From Kitagawia praeruptora (taxonomy: Eukaryota > Streptophyta > Magnoliopsida > Apiales > Apiaceae), in the NCBI GenBank assembly GCA_037693485.1, contig CM075348.1, forward strand, positions 5,208,001-5,272,000: DNA of 64,000 bases, written 5' to 3'. The first letter of the stretch is position 1. Each line of letters begins with the position of its first letter. The notes under the pieces were generated by a model. That model saw nothing but the letters and a program-made list of their open reading frames with translations. It made no database searches and had not been told where the DNA came from. This document shows positions 56,133 through 64,000 of this stretch, one piece after another. Both the position numbers and the translations under genes were made by a program.

Positions 56133-56769
56133 ACGTAGGCAGCTGCTAAATGTAATATCTCTAAGCATGTCTGCAAGGCAACTTCTCAAGACTTTGTAAC
56201 CTCTACAACAATATAAGATTAAGGCATATGTCAATAGTGAATATGGCAAAGTGGAGCCAACATGAAAAAAGCCACAAGTATAATATTTCACACTAGTGAT
56301 TTATAAGGTATATCTTGCAATTTACCTTAAATTATCCGATAACCGCAGGTAGCACCAAATAATATACTTCAGCAGCCGTGATGATGGTTGCTCTGCAAGA
56401 GCAGTATCTGAGAGAGCAGCAACCATGTTCGCCAGGACTCGGCCCACCGGAAATGATCGATCTGCTGTTGTACAGATATAATCCTGGCCAACATCATTTG
56501 ATAAGATCTTTTGCATTATAAAAGTTGCAACCTGACATTAACATACATCTGTTAGACATCTATACACCCGATTGTTTATTTGTTTTATAGATAGTGTTTC
56601 TCCCTTGCCTCCTAAGAATATAAAGAAAGGAACAAAAACGAAATTAAAATAGCATTATTTGGGAAACACTCAACTGTTTTAATGATATACTCCCAGTCTC
56701 CATTGCACCCAAGCACAGAGGAATAATTTCAGTTAATAGAAGGCAATGTATAACTTCTGTATCATTAAC
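56133..56769 (-). pseudogene. captured CNOT9 (RCD1/RQCD1) exons
   Basis: There are three minus-strand exons. 56769 to about 56695 reads VNDTEVIHCLLLTEIIPLCL and GAMETGSI, preceded by TTTCAG. 56531-56326 reads VATFIMQKILSNDVGQDYIC, TTADRSFPVGRVLANMVAAL and SSRLLKYIIWCYLRLSDNLR, ending AAG|GTAAAT. 56202-56133 reads YKVLRSCLADMLRDITFSSC, then GTAAGT. These are consecutive segments of the armadillo-repeat CCR4-NOT subunit CNOT9, with introns kept. A short insertion (LSDTALAEQPS) is odd. The N-terminal half and the C-terminus are absent. Confidence 0.85.
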
Positions 56770-57173
56770 CTGAAAAGAAAAGATGTATTCTTGATTTGAA
56801 TTTGAGGACTCTGAAATGAGCAAACAAATGACATGGAAAGACAGACACCATGCATACAAGACACATCCTCCTAAGCTAAAAAACACAAGAAACTAAGGGA
56901 CTGATTCATTATTCCTCAGGTCATGTAAAAGTTCTAGAGTACGCTTGTCCATGTATATTTATGTAAACCATTTGTCATGTAAAGGTCGAAAATTAATCTA
57001 TAATTTTTTTACTTTTGTTTCTGTTTTGTTCCTTCTAAAAAATCCTTACTACCTTTGATGAAGAGTTCAAGCTTTGCAGGATACTTGAAATATGAGAACT
57101 TAAATCTTTATTGTTCAGACATTCACTCAAGCCATCTGATTATCACCATTATTGGTTTTGTTATTCTTGGCAG

Positions 57174-57335
57174 TGTAAGCGATTGGTATTCGAATACGGG
57201 CCTCTATTACTTATAAAAGCAGAACAATGGCTAGAATTAAATGACATATGCACCATTCTCCATGCCTGTGATACATCTAAATCAGATGCGCAGCAAGCAC
57301 CTGCAGAAGGAAGATTCAAGGTTGCTTCATCTTAA
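57174..57335 (+). pseudogene. captured saposin-B-type exon
   Basis: After CTTGGCAG the frame reads CKRLVFEYGPLLLIKAEQWL and ELNDICTILHACDTSKSDAQ, to a stop at 57335. The Cys spacing and EYGPL---A---L-DICTILHAC pattern fit the second half of plant saposin B domain proteins. It lies on the opposite strand to the other captured exons of CACTA 3. Confidence 0.6.
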
Positions 57336-58520
57336 AATTGCATCAGATGATCATTCAGCAAAAAAAATTGCATTAGATGATACTGTATATTTCTAATTTA
57401 CTTACGTGTATCATGACAACAGAATTACTCATGTAGTTTCCATCTGTGTAGATTCATTGTAGTGAATAATAATAGTATTAGATTAGTTGTCAAATTGAGT
57501 ACTCATGTAGTTCCAAGTATTGACTTACTTGCGATGCTAGTTTACACATCAGAATCTATTCGGAAAGTTTACATATATTCTCTATTTTGGAATGAAGAGT
57601 AAATGACAAGTAAATACAGGAGAGAGCATGCAATAAACTTAGAATATCTGAGCATTTGGACATGTACAAGAAAAACGACATACAATGATATCTCACGCTT
57701 CATATATAAATTCGCGAGGGATCTGCAGTCTAGTGCATCAACTACTTTTGTAAACAAAAAGCTCCAGTATCCAAACATTTTAAGTTAAAACAATGGTAAA
57801 TATAGCTCCAATAGATACATAAAATTTATCATTACCTAATATTTTTTCTATTAAAAATTGTCTAAGAGTTTTTATATAAATGTCTCCAAATTGCTTCTGT
57901 TCTAAATCCCTGTAAACTAAAACTGAGTTCATATTGCTTCTGTTCTAAAGGAGTGGCCTTTTTGGAAAATAAAATGCAAATTTCAGCCAAAAGAGATGAA
58001 ACTGAGGTTTTTGATAGGAAGTTGCCAGAAGCCTCACATAATCTCTCCTTTATCTTACTGAGTGACAAACTAGCACTATAATTATGATCAGTAATCAGTA
58101 ACTACACAAATACACAACAGACAGAAAATGTCAGTATGCTTAAACTCACCAACATAGATTTTCATCCGGAAGACAGTTCGAGTATAACATCGATGTACAC
58201 CAGAACAGTATGAGTAGTGATCAATATACAACAATGCATATGCATGGAGGTCACATGTCTTCGCATAAAAATAGGCAACAAAAGTGGGAAAGAAATGCTA
58301 AGGGTGTCTTCCTGCTTCACGGGTTCTATCCTTTAAAACAGAAGCAATATGTCTCCAAATGTATTATCCTTTTGTAAAAAGAAAAAGGATAATGAAATGG
58401 AAGGTCATCAGCAAGCATAAATATTCAAACTGATCAACAGCATGACATTCATTACAATCAATAACCGTAAGATAATATATTCTAATTGATCATAAACAAA
58501 ATTGGGAAATCTAAAAGTAG
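57336..58520. other. interior of CACTA 3 without recognised genes
   Basis: Intron-like sequence. A minus-strand open segment at 57862-58068 has no family signal. Confidence 0.45.
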
Positions 58521-58527
58521 TTACTAC

Positions 58528-58605
58528 CTTCGTAGGGAGACTGTGATGGACCGAGAATAATGACATTAAAGAGCTGAACAAAGCCAATTGGAGCTCCTCC
58601 ATCAA
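58528..58605 (-). pseudogene. captured UBC13-like ubiquitin-conjugating enzyme exon
   Basis: The minus-strand frame ends LFNVIILGPSQSPYEG with a donor GAAG|GTAGTAAC. This matches YFNVMILGPTQSPYEG of plant Ubc13-type E2 enzymes (UBC35/36) and ends where that family has an exon boundary as I recall. The preceding residues (FDGGAPIGFVQ) differ, so only a short piece is shared. Confidence 0.6.
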
Positions 58606-58693
58606 ATATAATCAGAATATATAATAATGTAAAATCAATAAATACATAATTTATATACAATGTCTATACTGTTATTTCATTAAAAATGATTTC

Positions 58694-59059
58694 TAACCTT
58701 GCACAACACTGTATACGCCTTAGATCCATCACAGACCACAATCTTACAGTAACAAATTACAGATGAAACCTAAATGCAAAATCTATCACAAAATGTATAC
58801 ATTATGCGTGATAATGCAGGTACCAGTTTCACACTGCAACATTTATCGAACTCTCAATATCAGACAATTTGGCAACTACTACTTTGATCCAATAAACGTA
58901 TGTAAAAGTCACTTTGAAACTCGAACTGAACTAGTCAAATTTCTTATTTAATTAAAAAAAAGAGTTTGAGTTATCTGAAGGAGAATACCTTATGTATGAG
59001 ACCATCATCTATAATGGAGCTACTCAATTTCACGCAGGGCCTCAACTTCGTTAACGTAA
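58694..59059 (-). pseudogene. two exon-like segments, gene not identified
   Basis: Minus strand: TTGCAG| then TLTKLRPCVKLSSSIIDDGL and IHK with AAG|GTATTC (58990-59059). Then VCDGSKAYTVLCK with AAG|GTTAGA (about 58700-58740). Splice borders look intact. Source gene unknown. Confidence 0.4.
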
Positions 59060-59104
59060 CTGCAACAACATAATTAAAAAATTAGATCAAATAATTAGAG
59101 TACA

Positions 59105-59290
59105 TAGAGAGAGAGAGAGAGGGGGGGGGGAAAGAGATGTGGGAGTAGAGAGAGTGGGGGTTTGGGGAGACTTTTTGTTCGGCAGAAAGATGAAGAAATA
59201 GAGATGATGGGGAGAGAGATTAGCTCGAGAGAGATTTTTTCGAGAGAACTTAGGGAGAGCGGCGCTGAGAGATTGATGATTTGGGGGAGA
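59105..59290 (-). promoter_or_regulatory. pyrimidine-rich leader of CACTA 3 (minus strand)
   Basis: GA/GGGGG-rich on the plus strand, so CT-rich on the minus strand. It lies just inside the right subterminal repeats and upstream of the minus-strand captured exons, like the leaders at 33450-33650 and 37320-37760. Confidence 0.4.
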
Positions 59291-59344
59291 ATGGTTTAGG
59301 GATTAGGGATAAAAAGGATAAGGACATTTTGATAATCTCTCACT

Positions 59345-59720
59345 GCTGCGTCTTATACGTCGTCTTAAATAAAAACCGACGTAAAAAGTATATCTTATAC
59401 GTCGCATTAAATAAAACCGACGTAAAAAGTATATGTTATACGTCGCCTTAAAGAAAACCGACGTAAAAAGTACATCTTATACTTCGCCTTAAAAAGAGCG
59501 ACGTAAAAAGTAAAAAAAGGTGACGTAAAAAGTACATCTTATACGTCGCCCTTTTTAAAATGCGACGTATAAAGTAGTGTATACGTCGCATTCCTTTATG
59601 TGCGACGTAAAAAGTCATCTGAAAAGGGTTATATACGTCGCCATTTTAAAAATGCGACGTATAAAGTAGTATATACGACGCCTTTCTTTATGTGCGACGT
59701 AAAAAAGGCGACGTAATAGG
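59345..59720. repeat. right subterminal repeats of CACTA 3
   Basis: Copies of TATACGTCGC and GCGACGTAAAAAGT in mixed orientation up to the terminal repeat. Confidence 0.9.
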
Positions 59721-59837
59721 TCAATTTTGTACTAGTGGTATGTTATGTTATAGATTTTGAGTAGGCCTTATTACATGTTCGTAGTAGGTTCTCTCCCTTA
59801 ACTGTTTATCTGTGTGTGTGCGTGTGTGTGGTTGCAG

Positions 59838-60830
59838 CATACAAAGAGATGAACATGATGATACCGAGTTAATACACCTTCCTGCACCTGATGAACTCTT
59901 ACAGAATTCCATGATGCAAAAATGTATTAAGGATATAATTTCCCTTAATGCGGAGGATACAGACGAGGAACCACCTCATTATATGTATCACTGGGCTCAT
60001 GAACATCGGTTAATACTCAAAAACAAAAGTGCTCTTATAACTGCAGATGATGACTTCAACCCAGAAATATCAGCAAGATTGATTTCATGCAGGGGATGCG
60101 GAAAACCTATTACAACCTCCCCCGATGATGCTGATGTATTCTATGAATGCAATCGATGCAATTTTTTTCTCCATCAGTACTGTGCACAGTTTCCTAAAAT
60201 GATTTATAATCAGTTAGAGCGCTTTTTCTTTGGATTTCATGGCAGTTTCTTCCTTTGTAACGCTTGCCACATTTATAGCTATGGCTTCGGAATGGAAATG
60301 CCTGGACTACCAGAAAAAGCCTCGGTTGATATCTGGTGTGCATGTCTACCCCTAAAAATCAAACACCATGCACATCATCATCCCATTAAACAAATTAATG
60401 TATGAATATTCGAAACTCTGGGGAAAGATTTTGGAATTTGTAAAGCATGCCGCTGTTGGATAGATTAATATAGTGAGCCTATCTTCTTCGGTTGTGGAAG
60501 TTGTGATTTCTATATACATCGGAATTGTGCTTTTAAGCCAGGTACAATGACACAGAGATAGGATCCTCACGCTCTCCACTTAGTTCTTTCACTTGAGGAT
60601 GACATATATGTCATCCTCATGATCATCCTCATGAGTTCCAATGTGAATTTTGCTGAGAAGAGATAGACACCAACACTTAGTTCTATCATTGCAATGTTTG
60701 TGATTTATCATTTCACCCTAGTGACTGCATCACTGCATGCAGCATGCTCTTCAGACGTCAAAGTTTGGCATTCGAATAAAGACTATGGCTCTCCAGTCAA
60801 TAGGGTGACCGTAAAGTTGCTGGATGAATA
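59838..60830 (+). pseudogene. DC1 (C1-like zinc finger) gene, 3' part
   Basis: The acceptor GTTGCAG| precedes an open stretch to 60404 that encodes a linker (PAPDELLQNSMMQKCIKDII) and a DC1 unit (HEHRLILKNKS, SCRGCGKPIT, FYECNRCNFFLHQYCAQFPK). After a stop at 60404 another DC1 unit is readable in a different frame (FGICKACRCWID, stop, then FFGCGSCDFYIHRNCAFKPG). A third lies near 60640-60780 with further stops. DC1 proteins are plant zinc-finger proteins linked to stress and signalling; molecular roles are mostly unknown. Multiple stops and frameshifts make this a pseudogene. Confidence 0.85.
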
Positions 60831-61710
60831 ACAACGGCCAAGTAGATAATTAGTACATGGCCAAAGCAAAATAATTAGAATACATGTTGTATTAATCAAA
60901 TGACTATTTACAGCTGAAGACCTGAAGTAATAAGCTTCTGTAAAGTGCAATAAGGTTTTATGAATAATGGAACCGAGGAAAAAAATTTCAAAATGGGTTC
61001 AAGAATCAAAGCACGTTTTATATATAACATTTAATGAATATATCAAAGCATAAATTATATATAATTAATTTGTAGGAAGCTGTTACAAAAGGATTAAGTT
61101 GATTCAGTTGAAAAACAGTTAAAATATCTTAATAGAAAAAAGTGGAGAAACTTTTTCACTATTCATTTTTGTGCATGTAAATCGGACATTATTAAATATT
61201 AATAATTGTCAAATAAAAAAAGTTACTTTTTTGACAAAAAATATTTACTTGACTCGCCATGATTTTGGGTTACTATGAATTGCTTATTAAATAACAATTG
61301 CATTGATGTAGATATCTGTTCTATTCTATTCACAAAAAAACATTTGAAAGTAAACTATCAACTTTTGTATAACTACACGTACAAAAAATTTGCGTTTTTT
61401 TTAGGGTACAAAAAAAAAACTTTTACACGCACAAAAAAATTGCGTTTAAATAAATTATTTTAAGCCTATAGGCAAATTAAAAATACAAACTATTTTTTTG
61501 TTCTCCACTTTCTTAATTTTAAAAAGTAAATATTAACTAACTTTTACAAATGTTGCACTCAAATAAAAATTGTAAATATACCAAATAATGTGTGCGATAA
61601 ATAAAATAACACTTTTACAATTAAAATAAAATTTCATACAATTTCAATAAAAAAGCATCATAATATTATTTACAAACATTTTCTTCTAATTTTAAAAATA
61701 TTTTACATGA
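60831..61710. other. AT-rich DNA inside the candidate Helitron
   Basis: No gene. Short A/T-rich ORFs only. Ends at the Helitron-type hairpin. Confidence 0.55.
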
Positions 61711-61767
61711 ATCGCGCGAAGCGCGATTTTTTCACCTAGTTTTATTTAAATTTAAATTACATGCAGA

Positions 61768-61830
61768 GCTTGTCAAAATTTTAATGGCATTTTAAATTAC
61801 ATGCAGAGCTTGGCAAAATTTTATTAGCGA
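61768..61830. repeat. short tandem duplication of about 46 bp
   Basis: TTTAAATTACATGCAGAGCT followed by TGKCAAAATTTTA occurs twice, back to back. Confidence 0.8.
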
Positions 61831-61835
61831 CAAAG

Positions 61836-62215
61836 AGCCTGTTTGGCTAATGGCACTTAAAGCCAAAAGCTCCTTTAAGGAGTTTTTGGTCTGTTTGTGT
61901 AACGTGGCTTTAAGCCGGCTTTAAGTTAAAAAACTGCTTTAAGTCAGAAGTTACATTTAGGTACTTTTGACTTATGACTTATGGAATTTTTTTTTTTTTT
62001 CCACAATTCTTGTAAAGCTTAAATATCATGAATTTAAAATTTGTTTAAGTCAAATATCACTTTAAGTCAAAATTATTAAATTCCCATTTAACTTTAAGTA
62101 AAATTACCCAAACACATTCATTCAACTTAAAGTAAACAACTTTACTTTCTCCTTTAAGTTAAAAACACCTCCATTAAGTCAAAAGTAACTTATTTTAAGC
62201 AATCTCAAACACCCT
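61836..62215. mobile_element. MITE with AGGGTGTTTG-type ends
   Basis: The left end AGCCTGTTTGG and inverted right end AGGGTGTTTGA are imperfect inverted repeats. CAAAG occurs on both sides (61831-61835 and 62216-62220). The interior is built of CTTTAAGT/ACTTAAAG words in both orientations. Superfamily uncertain (hAT-like style, but the duplication seen is 5 bp). Confidence 0.6.
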
Positions 62216-62379
62216 CAAAGTCTGTCCCAAAATTTTTTAATTCTTTTACGGATTGCAAAAATAATGTCTATCAAAATCTATCATACATTACAACTAGTCA
62301 TCTTCATCATCACTGTCATATTGGCCTAGAGATAGTAATCCATTGCTTGGAATGTTGCCCTTGTCGTCATGTTGAGTAG

Positions 62380-62698
62380 TACTCCCTCCGTCCCAATAGA
62401 TTGTTAACACTTTCTATTTTGGGATGTCCCAATAGATTGTTAACATTTCCTAAAATAGTAAGTTTTAACACTATTACACCCACTACTTCACTTATTTTAA
62501 CAATATACTTTACACTATTACACCCACTACTTAACTTATTTTAACTATAAAATCACTATTACACCCACTACTTAACTTATTTTAACAATAAAATCACTAT
62601 TACACCCACTACTTCATTTATTTTAATAATATAACACTCACTATCTTGGTTTCTGTGCAAAAAACAAATGTTAACATCCCATTGGGACGGAGGGAGTA
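62380..62698. mobile_element. Stowaway MITE inside the YJU2-like pseudogene
   Basis: The ends are TACTCCCTCCGTCCCA and its inverse TGGGACGGAGGGAGTA, with TA duplications. Inside, a unit of about 45 bp (ACTATTACACCCACTACTTA) is repeated four times. Confidence 0.92.
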
Positions 62699-62883
62699 TC
62701 TTTCTGTTAAATATTCCTCGTCATCTTCAAAATCTTCATCGTTAATCATTTTGACAATCTCTCTTGATGATCCTTGAAATATTGATTTTATAAGAGCTTC
62801 ATCCTCTTCTACCAACTTGTCCTCATCCTGTAACTCTACTGGAGCTGATCGCTGCAAGGCCTCGAGCATAGCATCCACACTAA

Positions 62884-62902
62884 TACTTTCAAAAAAAAAA
62901 AA
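62884..62902 (+). mobile_element. 19-bp poly(A) retro-insertion with 16-bp target duplication
   Basis: TACTTTC plus 12 A lies between two perfect copies of ATAGCATCCACACTAA (62868-62883 and 62903-62918). This is what a non-LTR target-primed insertion leaves when only the tail of the RNA is copied. Confidence 0.8.
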
Positions 62903-63422
62903 ATAGCATCCACACTAACTGTTGCATGTCGTGACTTCATAGACTTCATTTCATCCAATGCAGCAAGAATGTCCATTTCTCTTTTCGAGTCAAGAGTTCG
63001 GATCTCCAAAGATTTCATCGCATCCCCCATCTCTTCAGCATGATATCCCTTCTCCGTTTGTCTTCATCTGCTACCTCATCTTCCGCACGCCAGGGCTCAA
63101 AGTTTGGTGATGCACCTGACTCTGCCACGTAATCAGAATTTTGTGGATCTGTGTTCATAGTAATCTCGGCACAACACTTGATGCACTTAAAATAGAACCT
63201 GCATATTTGGATTCCTAGATAAGTCTCGCCAATTATGTCTTCTTTCCGAGAATTGAACTTGGTCCCTTTGTAAATATAATTTCCGCATGTATTGCATCTG
63301 ATGCTCATGGGAAGCATCATCCGTATCTTAATCTGTTGATTTTTCGGTTGCCGCCTCCTCGGTATCTTTGCCGGATCAAAATCCGGTGGATAGTATTTAT
63401 TTAAGACTTTCCGTTCAGCCAT

Positions 63423-64000
63423 ATCTTCTCAAGCACGAATAAAACCTTTAATTTGATTCCTCCTCTTCTTTCGACATCCTTAGAAGCAATGATTTGTATA
63501 TATATAACAATATAAAAGTTTCTTTTCTATTTCGAATATATAAATTTGACTTCTTTTTTCTTATAAATTCGAAAACTTTTTCTTTTTTATTTTGAAGATA
63601 ATAATATTATTGTTAAAAAAGGAAGTTTTAATTTCTTTTCAAAAATTTTCTATTTCGAAGATGTTAATGATAGTGTTAAAAAAAGAATTTTGATTTCTTT
63701 TCTAAAAAATATCGATTATGTCTAACGATTTTTTAGGCTGAAAACCCTTATAAATATTTGACTTTGAATTTAAAAATATAAAAAATCTTAATACTAAAAT
63801 CTTATTTGACTTTGATTTCGGTTTGTACGCTGGTGAAATTTTCTTAGAATTCAATTAAAACGGGGAGATACTGTTCTAAAAAAAAGGTTAGAACTTGATT
63901 TTTACATCCTAACTATAATATAATTTAAACGTTCGGGGAATTTCCTTTTAGAATTGGGAGATAGTGTTCTAAAAAAAGGTTAGAACTTGATTTTTACACA
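63423..64000. other. AT-rich flank at the right edge
   Basis: No gene. Two imperfect direct repeats: GATAVTGTTCTAAAAAAA with GGTTAGAACTTGATTTTTAC (about 63868 and 63961), and an earlier unit of about 75 bp around TTGTTAAAAAAGG/TGTTAAAAAAAG. Confidence 0.55.

Larger units (their letters stand above)
54702..59737 (-). mobile_element. non-autonomous CACTA 3 with captured host gene fragments
   Basis: The left end is CACTAGTACAAAACTGACCT; the right end inverted is CACTAGTACAAAATTGACCT. GTA flanks both sides (54699-54701 and 59738-59740). Subterminal arrays of CGACGTATAA/TTATACGTCG occupy 54720-55130 and 59345-59720. No transposase. It holds minus-strand exons resembling CNOT9 and UBC13, and a plus-strand saposin-B fragment. 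A GA-rich stretch at 59105-59290 would be a CT-rich leader on the minus strand. Terminal repeats are shared with CACTA 4 but subterminal words differ. Confidence 0.93.
53840..61739 (+). mobile_element. candidate Helitron carrying a DC1 gene and a nested CACTA
   Basis: The 5' start TCTATATATAAAGCAAAATC is preceded by A. The 3' end has a perfect hairpin ATCGCGC-GAA-GCGCGAT (61711-61727), then TTTTTCAC, CTAG and T. Between them are only a decayed DC1-domain gene, CACTA 3 and AT-rich DNA; no Rep/helicase. It would be non-autonomous. Pairing of these two ends is inference; a Helitron leaves no duplication to prove it. Confidence 0.45.
62294..63422 (-). pseudogene. YJU2/CWC16-like splicing factor retrocopy, broken
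   Basis: The ATG at 63422 starts MAERKVLNKYYPPDFDPAKI, continuing PRRRQPKNQQIKIRMMLPMS, a CNTC...CIKC zinc site and EPWRAEDEVADEDKRRRD. This is the conserved N-terminus of plant YJU2 (CCDC94), a step-one spliceosome factor. A frameshift occurs near 63025 (continuing MGDAMKSLEIRTLDSKREMD and ILAALDEMKSMKSRHATVSV). A second disruption is caused by a poly(A) mini-insertion (62884-62902), then EEDEALIKSIFQGSSRE. A Stowaway MITE interrupts the C-terminal coding part; the acidic end (QYDSDDEDD, stop at 62294) lies beyond it. No introns are seen over about 700 coding bases, suggesting a processed copy, although no 3' poly(A) tail was found. Confidence 0.85.

Noticed and set aside
61275..61463. 62-codon plus-strand ORF
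   Set aside because: A/T-rich low-complexity frame without motif support.

Overview
This 64 kb window looks like plant nuclear DNA, most likely from a dicot with a large, repeat-rich genome. The evidence is AT-rich intergenic DNA, plant-type LTR retrotransposons, CACTA, Mutator-like (MULE) and Helitron elements, Stowaway MITEs, and plant gene families (F-box/FBA, DC1, S-locus lectin, class III peroxidase). I cannot name the species from sequence alone; the repeat style would fit an asterid such as Apiaceae, but that is a guess. Only one ordinary gene looks intact: an F-box gene at 23116-24222. The rest is transposons, many nested, and broken genes.

Layout. (1) 1-3380: 3' part of a Copia-type LTR retrotransposon on the + strand, with a large unassigned ORF open at the left edge, a polypurine tract and the 3' LTR. 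(2) About 3386-21907: a CACTA (En/Spm) element on the - strand. Its TNP2-like transposase frame carries two in-frame stops and is split by a complete Ty3/gypsy (Athila/Tat-like) element at 7119-19008, flanked by a perfect GCATC duplication. (3) 22038-31000: a tandem duplication of an F-box gene and its flanks. Copy 1 is intact; copy 2 is cut by a 1.3 kb Pack-MULE that carries an S-locus lectin-kinase fragment. Nearby are a Stowaway MITE, a small SINE and a peroxidase last-exon relic. (4) 31649-49681: a three-level nest. A defective gypsy element (target duplication ACGGT) holds a 12 kb CACTA (duplication AAA), which holds another CACTA at 35678-41520. (5) 49682-53840: a 5'-truncated LINE, a long-inverted-repeat MULE/MITE, a 297-bp tandem duplication, tRNA-like SINE domains and a Helitron 3' end. 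(6) 53840-61739: a candidate Helitron with a decayed DC1-domain gene, whose intron holds a third non-autonomous CACTA (54702-59737, duplication GTA). (7) 61740-64000: MITEs and an apparently intronless, frameshifted YJU2-like splicing-factor copy with a Stowaway MITE and a tiny poly(A) retro-insertion.

The most interesting theme is gene capture. The three non-autonomous CACTA elements hold exon-sized fragments of many unrelated host genes, often still bordered by AG and GT splice sites. I recognise MCM10, a TTYH-like membrane protein, a FUS3/ABI3-type B3 exon, SCPL45-like carboxypeptidase, glutamyl-tRNA synthetase, a BRE1/HUB-like coiled coil, CNOT9, UBC13 and a saposin-B protein. Each element has a pyrimidine-rich leader just inside one end, as if built to make chimeric spliced transcripts. 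A roughly 160-bp minisatellite is shared by two CACTA families whose subterminal repeats differ.
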